Part shown: positions 1-6,618 of the stretch, in pieces | How positions within the stretch are numbered: the stretch's first letter is position 1 | How the letters are laid out: every line of letters starts with the position of its first letter | Assembly (NCBI GenBank): GCA_903888815.1 | Contig: CAISVC010000634.1 | Location: 1-7,599 of the forward strand | DNA: 7,599 bases | Origin: an uncultured Fibrobacterota bacterium | Lineage (GTDB): Bacteria; Fibrobacterota; Chitinivibrionia; Chitinivibrionales; Chitinispirillaceae | Direction of reading: 5' to 3' | Program-made: the position numbers and the translations under genes | Notes under the pieces: generated by a model | The model's input: the letters and a program-made list of their open reading frames with translations, nothing else | Told to the model about the DNA's origin: nothing | The model's database searches: none

Positions 1-687
1 CGTCACCTGCTTTTCGGCGTTCTGGGCGGTGCGTTGCTGGCTCCGGTTTTTAAAGCAACAGCAGTTAACAAATCAGACGGCCACGGCCGTCTGATACGGC
101 CGCCGGGCGCGGTCCCTGAAAACGATTTTCTGGCGCGCTGCATTGCCTGCGGCAACTGCATGAAAGCGTGCCCCACCAACGCCCTGCAGCCCGGCACGCC
201 CGGTGCCGGGTTCAACCGTCTTTACACGCCGAAACTGGTGCCGCGCATCGGCGCCTGCGATTCCGGATGCCATCTGTGCGGTTATGCATGCCCGACCGGA
301 GCGATCCGCAGAATGCCGATCGAAGAGAAGCCTTATATGAAAATCGGCACTGCAGTCGTTGACCGGCACCGCTGTCTTGCGTGGGAACAGAACAAAGAGT
401 GCCTGGTATGCGACGAAGTTTGCCCTTTCAACGCAATCGAACCGCATCTGGCAGAAACCACAAAAGGCCGCTTCAAGGTGCCGGTAGTGCAGGAAGACCT
501 GTGCGTAGGCTGCGGAATGTGCGAAATGCAGTGCCCGGTCTTTGACCGTGGCGCCATCGAAGTCTTCCGGTTCGGCGAAAACCGGCTTGCATCCGGCCCC
601 TATGCGAATACGTATCAGAAGCAGAAAATTGACGCGCTGCGGAAAAAATCCGATCAGGACCTGATTTCCGGTCCAAAAAATTACTGA
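1..687 (+). CDS. Polyferredoxin with four 4Fe-4S sites, NapG/NapH-like (5' partial)
   Basis: Probable electron-transfer iron-sulfur protein. The reading frame is open to the first base of the window, so the N-terminus is missing; the ATG at 34 is probably internal. The first visible residues (RHLLFGVLGGALLAP) form a hydrophobic stretch after an arginine, fitting either the end of a Tat-type signal or the last membrane helix of a NapH-like N-terminal domain. Four cysteine clusters follow: CX2CX2CX3CP at 139-174, CX3CX2CX3CP at 256-294, CX8CX2CX3CP at 373-426 and CX2CX2CX3CP at 502-537. The uneven spacing of clusters two and three is typical of NapG/MauM-type ferredoxins rather than simple 2[4Fe-4S] ferredoxins. 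The phrase PGAVPE-DFLARCIACGNCMK resembles long membrane-anchored 4Fe-4S proteins of PVC bacteria (recalled, not searched). Stop TGA at 685-687. The redox partner cannot be told from this window. The family call is firm, the exact role is not. Confidence 0.88.
   Translation, partial: RHLLFGVLGGALLAPVFKATAVNKSDGHGRLIRPPGAVPENDFLARCIACGNCMKACPTNALQPGTPGAGFNRLYTPKLVPRIGACDSGCHLCGYACPTGAIRRMPIEEKPYMKIGTAVVDRHRCLAWEQNKECLVCDEVCPFNAIEPHLAETTKGRFKVPVVQEDLCVGCGMCEMQCPVFDRGAIEVFRFGENRLASGPYANTYQKQKIDALRKKSDQDLISGPKNY
72..95. repeat. 10-bp inverted repeat, 4-base spacer, inside the polyferredoxin gene
   Basis: The arms at 72-81 (ATCAGACGGC) and 86-95 (GCCGTCTGAT) are exact reverse complements separated by CACG. 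The right arm matches nine of ten bases of the Neisseria DNA uptake sequence core GCCGTCTGAA, and paired uptake sequences in that genus form such hairpins. Here the repeat lies inside a coding region that encodes K-S-D-G-H-G-R-L-I, between the hydrophobic segment and the first iron-sulfur cluster. There is no T-tract after it, so it is not a classical terminator. The repeat itself is certain; any function is open. Confidence 0.6.
190..210. repeat. 8-bp GC-rich inverted repeat with 5-base loop
   Basis: The arms CCCGGCAC (190-197) and GTGCCGGG (203-210) are perfectly complementary around GCCCG. The repeat encodes a P-G-T-P-G-A-G stretch just after the first ferredoxin cluster. It could fold strongly in mRNA, but Pro/Gly codons are GC-rich and make such repeats easy to get by chance. 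No T-tract follows. Confidence 0.45.
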
Positions 688-718
688 CGGAAGAAAACGC
701 TGAAAAATACCGACGCTC

Positions 719-2857
719 ATGATTGACACCTGGAAAAATGGAATTATTATCGGCTCCGATCCTGCCGCGGACGCTGCTGCCGGGGCCAGGCTGGACCCGC
801 AGATGCGGTCGCTTGTGGAAGCGAACAAGCCGGAAGCGATCGAAGATCTGCTGCTCAGCCGGATCAGCGAAACCCCGCATGACCTCCGGTTCTTTGTCCC
901 GGCAGTACGTTTTTTTGTAAAGAATAAAAATGCTGAGACCGCGCAGATGTTCCTTGATCTTCTGCTCGATGCCTTACGTACGCGCAAAGCGGAGCAGGAA
1001 GAATTATCGCTTCTGCGGGCGGTGCTCCTGGTGTGGCCCGAAGCGCTTCCCGTCCGCAAACTCCTTCTGGAACGCCTGCGCACGCTGTACGGCAATAGCC
1101 CGAACTTCAAACGGCTGACCGAACACTGCCGCATATTCGAATCATCCGAACCGATTCCGGCTTTCCGCACGCTGGAGAACTGGCTGCGGTATGATGAAGG
1201 CAGGGGCGTATACCTTACGACCAGGGGCGCAGGGCGGGTAAGCGAAATCAACCTTGCGCTTGAAACCCTGCGCGTCGTTTTCCCGGACAGCGCCGCTCCC
1301 CTTTCGTTCAAGCCTGACGAAGCGGCGCGGCTTCTTGTGCCGCTTCAAGCCGGCCATTTTTTGCTTGACAAACTCGACCACCCCGCGGAACTGCAGCAAC
1401 TCGCGGCAAGCAACGGCGGTGAGCTTCTGCGCCGCCTTTTCGCCAGCATCGGCCGCCAGCTTCCCCTGAATGAGCTGCGCGACATACTCTCGGGAATCGT
1501 GCAAGCCTCAAAGTGGGGCGCCTGGTGGTCGGAGGTACGCAAAGACCGCCGTTTGACCGTGAGCACGGGCAATGTGTGCTCCTGGAACGACTCGGCCGAA
1601 GACGCTGATTCCGAACTGCAGAGACTGTTCATGGCCGCCCCTGTCCGGGACCGGCTCGAGATTCTCCGGAAACACGCAAAGCGTTCTTCGGCCCTTGCCG
1701 CAGCCATGACCGCGCAGCTATCGAAAGACGCGGAAAACGAACGGATCAAAAACCCGGCATTGGCGTTTGAGCTGTTTCTCACGCTCGAAAAGTTTCCGGC
1801 CACGGCGGCATGCAGCGATCATAAAAGTACGCTGGCGGAATTCATCAATCATGCGGATGTGGCGGAATTAGTCCGCGCTATCCCGGAACGCACCCTGCGA
1901 AAACGTGCATTGACCCTGATCCGCGAATACCGGCAGGACTGGCCGAAGCTTTACGCCCGTCTCATCAGGACCGAAAACGATATGCAGTCGATTGCCATGA
2001 TCTATGATTCGGTGCGCGGGAACAACAGCACGATGGCGGACGATATCGCCGCTGAAACGATGTCATCTCCGGCCATGGCCCCTGATTTCTTTGTATGGTT
2101 GTGCCGGGAGCTGAATTCGAAGCCCGAGCTGCTGCGGTTTGCAAACTTGAACTTACTGCAGTTCATCATGCAGCTGCTGGCGAACGGCTCCCTCAAGGAA
2201 CAGATCGGGGCGCTTCGCAGACTTTTCGATGATGACGGCGCTTTCCATCAGATAGCGCGCAGAATAGACCCTGAACAGGCGAAACAGCTGATCGCGCTGC
2301 TTGAACGCGACTCGGCGCTTGAGGACTATCGCAGGGACGCCATGCTTAAAGATTTGCGGGCATGGTATCCTCAGACGCAGGAAGTCAGGGACAAAACCTT
2401 TTACGTCTCTGCCGGAGCATTAAAAATAAGGCAGGAGGAATTCATGAAACTGACTGCCATGGATATTCCGCAGAATACCGGAGAAATAATCAAGGCACGG
2501 GCACATGGGGACCTGCGGGAAAATTTCGAATACCATGCGGCGCGGGCGCGGCAGGAGATGCTCTCATCGCGGGCAAAGACCCTGCATGACGAACTGCAGT
2601 TCGCCCGGCCTGTTGACGCTTCGAAAGTCGATCCGTCAACCGTCTGCGTTGGAACCAGCGTGCGCCTTGCCAGTCTTGACGGAAGTGATTTTTTGACAAT
2701 CACGATTCTCGGCCCGTGGGATTCCGACCCGGCACGGAATGTCTTCTCGTATCTGGCGCCGGCTGCCGCAGGGCTGCTCGGCAAACGCACCGGGGACCGC
2801 GTATCGTTTAACGAAAAAACCTTTTCAATAGCGGAAATCAGTGTTGCGGCATTATGA
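719..2857 (+). CDS. greA: GreA/GreB-type transcript cleavage factor with long N-terminal extension
   Basis: A 712-residue protein whose last ~150 residues are a complete GreA: a helical hairpin from about 563 to 635 and a C-terminal FKBP-like domain from about 640 to 712. The hairpin tip reads GDLRENFEYHAA (597-608), keeping the two acidic tip residues (D598, E601) that in GreA family members enter the RNA polymerase secondary channel and hold the catalytic metal for cleavage of backtracked RNA. The FKBP part keeps the family's VGTSVRL, ILGPWDSDP and GLLGKRTGD blocks. Residues 1 to ~555 are mostly helical, Leu/Arg/Glu-rich and without a motif I recognise. Ordinary GreA has about 158 residues; a fusion of ~715 residues is known in Chlamydia, which suggests a PVC host. 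The ATG at 719 has no close Shine-Dalgarno (a GGAAG lies ~25 bases upstream), so the start is moderately certain. The stop overlaps the next start by ATGA. Confidence 0.9.
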   Translation: MIDTWKNGIIIGSDPAADAAAGARLDPQMRSLVEANKPEAIEDLLLSRISETPHDLRFFVPAVRFFVKNKNAETAQMFLDLLLDALRTRKAEQEELSLLRAVLLVWPEALPVRKLLLERLRTLYGNSPNFKRLTEHCRIFESSEPIPAFRTLENWLRYDEGRGVYLTTRGAGRVSEINLALETLRVVFPDSAAPLSFKPDEAARLLVPLQAGHFLLDKLDHPAELQQLAASNGGELLRRLFASIGRQLPLNELRDILSGIVQASKWGAWWSEVRKDRRLTVSTGNVCSWNDSAEDADSELQRLFMAAPVRDRLEILRKHAKRSSALAAAMTAQLSKDAENERIKNPALAFELFLTLEKFPATAACSDHKSTLAEFINHADVAELVRAIPERTLRKRALTLIREYRQDWPKLYARLIRTENDMQSIAMIYDSVRGNNSTMADDIAAETMSSPAMAPDFFVWLCRELNSKPELLRFANLNLLQFIMQLLANGSLKEQIGALRRLFDDDGAFHQIARRIDPEQAKQLIALLERDSALEDYRRDAMLKDLRAWYPQTQEVRDKTFYVSAGALKIRQEEFMKLTAMDIPQNTGEIIKARAHGDLRENFEYHAARARQEMLSSRAKTLHDELQFARPVDASKVDPSTVCVGTSVRLASLDGSDFLTITILGPWDSDPARNVFSYLAPAAAGLLGKRTGDRVSFNEKTFSIAEISVAAL

Positions 2858-4560
2858 TTAATGAACGCTGGGACCGGATCAAACATTCTGCGCTGAATAA
2901 AAAAAGCCTTTCTATCTGTTGCTTTATTTTATTCGTCTTTTTTAGCGCATTTAAAATCGGCATCTTTAACCAACTCATCGTTGAATCCGGTTCGTTTCCC
3001 GTTTTCGCCGACTGTTTCACCGGTTATATAAATAAGCTGATCTTAACAGGCGCCTGTTCCGTCATCCTCATCCGGATACGGTGGCGCTTTGTCATCATTG
3101 TTTTTTATGCGGCGCAGACGCTGTATATCCTCGTCAATGTCATGTATTATCTCTCCTTTCAGGGATACCTCCATATCAGCCAGTATATCGGGCTTTTTTC
3201 CGAGGCGTTCGACCTCATCACCCATGCCGCGCTGCCGTGGGACAGCAGGTCGCTGTTTGCCTTCATTGATCTTCCTTTTCTTGCAGGGATCCTGTTCGGT
3301 TACCGGCAGTTGTTCGAGCTTAATAAAAGATATGTCTTTAAACCGGTGCTGTACTGTTCAAGCATCGCTTTTATCTACTACTTTTACAAGTGGGAAGTCC
3401 CGGTAGAGACACCGCTTGATACCATGAAGAATGCGTACGAAAGCGATGCCTCAGTGGTGAAAAAATACGGGCTCCTTACGTTCAACGCAACGGATCTGTT
3501 CAATTTCCGCGAGGCACACTCGCATATTCAAAACATCAACTACGGCCCTCCGGTAACCGTTCCGGACACCGGGGAACCGCATCCGAATATTCTCATCTTT
3601 CAGGTTGAATCGCTCGATGCGAACATCATAAGCTATAAGCACAGGAAAGAATATGTAACCCCGTTTCTCCATGCGCTCTCGAACGAATGCTTTTTCTTCC
3701 CCTATATGCTGAGCTATCATCTCGCAGGCTCGACATCGGACTGCGAGTTCTCGGCGATCAACAGCGTCGAGCCCTTGAGCGACTTCCCTTCCATCAAAAT
3801 CCGCAATTACGATTATCCCAATTCGATGCTGAAACGCTGTGCTTCTGACGGCTACTCGGTCATTGCTTTCCACGGCAACCGCGGATCCTATTTCAACAGG
3901 AATTTTGCATTTAAAAAAATGGGATTCCAGAAATTTTTTGATATGCCCGCCATGGGGCTGCCGGAAATCGGCTGGGGCGCTTCCGACGAATCGGTATACG
4001 ACTTTGTCAGATCGCAGCTGCTCCATCAGAAACAGCCTTTTTTTTATTACTGCATCACCATGAGCAGCCACGAGCCGTATATTTTCGCCAAACAATACTA
4101 CCGGAACAAGACTTTTGACGATATCAAAAACGGCCCGATGCGCAATTATCTCAACTCGATGTCGTACGTCGATAATACGCTTGCAAAGTTCATTCCTGCC
4201 GTACGGAATGCCTGTCCCAACACCGTTATTTTTATTTTCGGCGACCACACACCGAGCCTGCCGAAATGCGGCTACGCGAAATCAATGATCGAGATCGACC
4301 AGCGGCCGTTCGAATTTGTCCCCCTCTTTATTATTACCCCTGGTTCCGCCGTGTATCGCGAAAAAATGTATGCCGTCTCATTTCTCGATATAGCGCCCAC
4401 GATACTTGCCGCGGCCCGATGCAGGGAACCGATCAGATCAAACGGCATCAACCTGCTTTCGCTGCCGACGCGGGACAGGGAGATCCCCTTCTGCCACGGT
4501 GTTTACAGCAGAAAAGCTCTGTATGAAAAATTTGCACGGAAGCGGCAGGCGTTCCGGTGA
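2854..4560 (+). CDS. LTA synthase family membrane phosphotransferase (alkaline-phosphatase/sulfatase fold)
   Basis: A 568-residue membrane enzyme. Five hydrophobic segments lie at about 18-42, 58-75, 78-100, 134-150 and 161-178, followed by an extracytoplasmic catalytic domain from ~243 on: the layout of lipoteichoic acid synthase LtaS. The active-site residues of LtaS have clear counterparts: metal ligand E252 in FQVES, the Thr nucleophile T294 in AGSTSDCEF, H340 in FHGN, R349 in YFNRN, H406 in SSHEPY, and D464-H465 in FGDH. The enzyme is therefore probably active. Family members move phosphoglycerol (LtaS, OpgB) or related head groups from phospholipid to an acceptor. A PVC bacterium would not be expected to make lipoteichoic acid, so a periplasmic glycan, lipopolysaccharide or other envelope acceptor is more likely (inference). 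It has no Shine-Dalgarno of its own; the ATGA overlap at 2854-2857 points to translation coupled to the GreA-fusion gene. Substrate unknown. Confidence 0.9.
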   Translation: MINERWDRIKHSALNKKSLSICCFILFVFFSAFKIGIFNQLIVESGSFPVFADCFTGYINKLILTGACSVILIRIRWRFVIIVFYAAQTLYILVNVMYYLSFQGYLHISQYIGLFSEAFDLITHAALPWDSRSLFAFIDLPFLAGILFGYRQLFELNKRYVFKPVLYCSSIAFIYYFYKWEVPVETPLDTMKNAYESDASVVKKYGLLTFNATDLFNFREAHSHIQNINYGPPVTVPDTGEPHPNILIFQVESLDANIISYKHRKEYVTPFLHALSNECFFFPYMLSYHLAGSTSDCEFSAINSVEPLSDFPSIKIRNYDYPNSMLKRCASDGYSVIAFHGNRGSYFNRNFAFKKMGFQKFFDMPAMGLPEIGWGASDESVYDFVRSQLLHQKQPFFYYCITMSSHEPYIFAKQYYRNKTFDDIKNGPMRNYLNSMSYVDNTLAKFIPAVRNACPNTVIFIFGDHTPSLPKCGYAKSMIEIDQRPFEFVPLFIITPGSAVYREKMYAVSFLDIAPTILAAARCREPIRSNGINLLSLPTRDREIPFCHGVYSRKALYEKFARKRQAFR

Positions 4561-4660
4561 AAGGTTTTTGCTTTTTCCTCTTCGAATAAATATTTTTCCA
4601 TAACCCATCATTGAAAAATCTCCCGCCCTTCATCTGGTACCTGTAGAAAGGATTACGCTC
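4561..4660 (+). other. 100-base intergenic leader before the galactokinase gene
   Basis: An AT-rich stretch between the phosphotransferase and galactokinase genes. A weak sigma-70-like pair TTGCTT (4568-4573) and TATTTT (4591-4596) with a 17-base spacer could be a promoter but matches the consensus poorly. I see no hairpin with T-tract that would end the upstream transcript, so read-through is equally possible. Confidence 0.3.
4645..4652 (+). promoter_or_regulatory. Shine-Dalgarno for the galactokinase gene
   Basis: AGAAAGGA ends eight bases before the ATG at 4661. It is the clearest ribosome-binding site in the window and supports this start. Confidence 0.7.
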
Positions 4661-5830
4661 ATGATTTCCCCGGATTCAGGCCGAGACATTGTGGCCAGGC
4701 ACTTTCAGGACATTTTCAGAACCGCGGCAACGGTCTTTTCCCGCGCACCCGGCCGCGTCGAAGTGCTCGGCAACCATACCGATTATAACGAAGGGGTGGT
4801 GCTTTCAGCGGCAATCGACCGTGAAGTGTGGATCGCCGCAGGGAAAAGCTCTTCGAGTGAGTGCCGCGCAGCATCGACGCAATTTCCGGAACCGGTGACC
4901 GTGAAGGAGATCCTGCCGCAAAAAGGCACAAACGCGTGGATCAATTATCCCGTCGGCGTTTACAAAGTGCTCAAAGACCGGGGATTTCCGGTGCAGCCAT
5001 TCACTATGGCGATCCACAGCACTGTGCCGCTCGGCGCAGGCGTTTCCTCGTCTGCCGCCCTTGAAGTGGGAACAGCGCTCGCCCTGTGCAGCCTCTACGA
5101 CATAAAAATCGACCCGACCGAACTTGCAAAAATATGCCAGAAGGCCGAAAACAGCTTCGTGGGCATGAACTGCGGTCTTTTAGACCAGTTTTCTTCAATG
5201 TTCGGCAAAGCCGGCCGCCTGCTCTTCATCGATTTCCGCTCCCTCGATCACGAGGCGATTCCCATGGCCGGCAGCGATATCACGCTCGCCATTACGCTTT
5301 CAGGCGTGGCCCATGCACTCGTTGCCGGTGAATACAACAGCCGGCGCCATGAGTGTTTCGAGGCCGCAAAGTTTTTCGCTGTAAAAGATTCAACAGTAAA
5401 AACGCTCCGCGACATAAGCATGCAGCAGCTTCTGGCCGCAAAGTCAGAGCTCAACCCCCAGTTTTTCAAGCGGGCCATGCATGTGGTCGGCGAGGACGAG
5501 CGCGTGTTCAGCGGCATGCAGCTCCTGAAAAAAGGCTCCATAAAAGAGTTCGGACAGCTTCTGTACCAGTCGCATGAAAGCTCCATGCATAACTTTGAAA
5601 ATTCGTGCAAAGAGCTCGATATCCTTGTGGATATCGCGAAATCGATCGACGGCGTTTACGGATCGCGGCTCACCGGCGGCGGGTTCGGCGGCGCAACCCT
5701 GACCATGATGAGAAGCGACGCGCGGGAGAACTTCGAGAAAGTCATCAAGCGCGAATACAGGAAACAGACCGGCCGCGATACGACCGTCCATTTCGCGAAG
5801 ATCGCGGACGGGGCAAGCATTATCGCCTGA
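4661..5830 (+). CDS. galK: Galactokinase-like GHMP kinase
   Basis: A 389-residue protein, close to the usual ~380-390 for galactokinase, which phosphorylates galactose at C1 with ATP as the first step of the Leloir pathway in the cytoplasm. All three GHMP motifs are present: motif 1 RAPGRVEVLGNHTDYNEG (28-45), the ATP-binding loop VPLGAGVSSSAAL (122-134), and the C-terminal LTGGGFGGATL (337-347). The catalytic base is D175 in CGLLDQF, and R32, H39 and D41 match the family's sugar-site Arg, His and Asp. The odd point is N38: typical galactokinases have Glu here (GEHTDY), and that Glu contacts the sugar. The substrate may therefore be galactose or a related sugar. No other gal gene is seen nearby; an envelope-related phosphotransferase gene lies upstream. 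The start is supported by the Shine-Dalgarno at 4645-4652. Galactokinase family certain, substrate less so. Confidence 0.9.
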   Translation: MISPDSGRDIVARHFQDIFRTAATVFSRAPGRVEVLGNHTDYNEGVVLSAAIDREVWIAAGKSSSSECRAASTQFPEPVTVKEILPQKGTNAWINYPVGVYKVLKDRGFPVQPFTMAIHSTVPLGAGVSSSAALEVGTALALCSLYDIKIDPTELAKICQKAENSFVGMNCGLLDQFSSMFGKAGRLLFIDFRSLDHEAIPMAGSDITLAITLSGVAHALVAGEYNSRRHECFEAAKFFAVKDSTVKTLRDISMQQLLAAKSELNPQFFKRAMHVVGEDERVFSGMQLLKKGSIKEFGQLLYQSHESSMHNFENSCKELDILVDIAKSIDGVYGSRLTGGGFGGATLTMMRSDARENFEKVIKREYRKQTGRDTTVHFAKIADGASIIA

Positions 5831-5915
5831 GCTGCGGAAATCTTTTCCGGAGAAGCCCTTGAAACGGAAGAACGATTTTGCTTTCCTGCAATTAAAACAG
5901 GCATGAGCACAACCC

Positions 5916-6260
5916 ATGAAAATCATACATGATAAAATTTCCACGGCGGAATTGAAAGAAATGGCGCAGACAATGTTCGGCAATCTGGTCAAGGCGGTCG
6001 TGGATATCAAACTGGAGAAAATGGCGGTGGACGCTGAACTTCACTCCGACGAAGAGGCGGCATTGCTGGAAAACGGCTCGCGGCAGGAAGACCTCTGGGG
6101 GATAAATATTTATCCGGAAATTGACAGGAACGCCCCTGATTTCATAGAATTTGATTCGATAATCAACCTGCGGCCGAGACAGAACAACCGCTGCCGCGGC
6201 GTCGAAGATCCGGAAACCAGGAAGAAAATAACGGCATTGATCGATAAACTCATACCATGA
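5916..6260 (+). CDS. DUF5674 family protein
   Basis: A 114-residue protein I recognise as DUF5674, a family of unknown function, from its conserved core FGNLVKAVVDI (21-31), the acidic stretch MAVDAELHSDEE (36-47), QEDLWGINIYP (57-67) and IEFDSIINLRP (77-87) followed by RGVEDPE (94-100). It has no signal peptide or membrane segment, so it should be cytoplasmic. The many fixed Asp, Glu and His residues (D39, E41, H43, D45-E47) could bind a metal or a basic partner, but nothing shows this directly. The ATG at 5916 has only a weak CAGG upstream (5898-5901), so initiation may be inefficient. The stop overlaps the next ATG by four bases (6257-6260), implying coupled translation and a joint role with the next protein, a layout common in toxin-antitoxin pairs. 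Function unknown. Confidence 0.85.
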   Translation: MKIIHDKISTAELKEMAQTMFGNLVKAVVDIKLEKMAVDAELHSDEEAALLENGSRQEDLWGINIYPEIDRNAPDFIEFDSIINLRPRQNNRCRGVEDPETRKKITALIDKLIP

Positions 6261-6589
6261 CGTACGAACATAAGGAACTCGCGGCGGGGCGCTGGTATAA
6301 ACTTACCTTTTTTGAGCAGATGGCCAATATCGGCGGCGAAATCGAGCGCACGCTGCTCTGGAAGACGAAAGGCAACGCCGAATACAGCAGCCGCGCGTTC
6401 GAGCGCGCGCTGGAACTGCTCGATTTGACAATCGAAGACATCAGGAACCGGACCAGATTAAAAGAACTCTTACGAGTACGGGAGGCGCTGGCTGACCATT
6501 TCTTTTTCGATAACAGTTACCAATCCTCAGACCTGTCATGGCAGAAATATTTTTACTGCTTTGCTTTCGCCGCCCGGGCGAACCGTTAG
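6257..6589 (+). CDS. Small helical hypothetical protein, partner of DUF5674
   Basis: A 110-residue cytoplasmic protein with no name I can give. It appears nearly all helical: an N-terminal block with GRWYKLTFFEQMANIGGEIER (11-31), a middle with KGNAEYSSRAFERALELLDL (38-57), and a C-terminal block with RVREALADHFFFDN (73-86) and a Tyr/Phe-rich end. From memory, similar proteins sit next to DUF5674 in other bacteria, but I could not search. R75 and H81 form an R-x5-H spacing at the end of a helix that fits the RX4-6H motif of HEPN ribonucleases; with an all-helical fold this makes a HEPN-like protein possible but unproven. The gene starts inside the DUF5674 stop (ATGA) and has no clear Shine-Dalgarno, so it depends on coupling. 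It ends 29 bases from the converging oxidoreductase gene. Confidence 0.75.
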   Translation: MTYEHKELAAGRWYKLTFFEQMANIGGEIERTLLWKTKGNAEYSSRAFERALELLDLTIEDIRNRTRLKELLRVREALADHFFFDNSYQSSDLSWQKYFYCFAFAARANR

Positions 6590-6618
6590 AATAGGCGGGC
6601 AGAAGTATACGGCGAAGT

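Noticed and set aside
73..1311. Long - strand open frame of 412 codons opposite the polyferredoxin and the GreA-fusion genes
   Set aside because: It spans two well-supported + strand genes and its Ser/Arg-rich translation has no recognisable domain; it is an antisense shadow.
2590..2603. 14-base perfect palindrome CGAACTGCAGTTCG in the GreA coding region
   Set aside because: It lies mid-gene with no spacer or second copy seen; likely chance.
3451..4248. - strand open frame of 265 codons opposite the LTA synthase-like gene
   Set aside because: It is antisense to a catalytic domain with all active-site motifs, and its translation shows no family features.
5617..5636. 8-bp inverted repeat with TTGT loop inside the galactokinase gene
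   Set aside because: It encodes a repeated hydrophobic/Asp pattern (LDILVDIA) and has no other sign of function.
5835..5849. Hairpin CGGAAA-TCT-TTTCCG just after the galactokinase stop, as a terminator
   Set aside because: The stem is only six pairs, half of them A-T, and no T-tract follows; too weak to call.
5903..5932. Nine-codon upstream reading frame overlapping the DUF5674 start
   Set aside because: Too short to judge, with no ribosome-binding site; probably chance.
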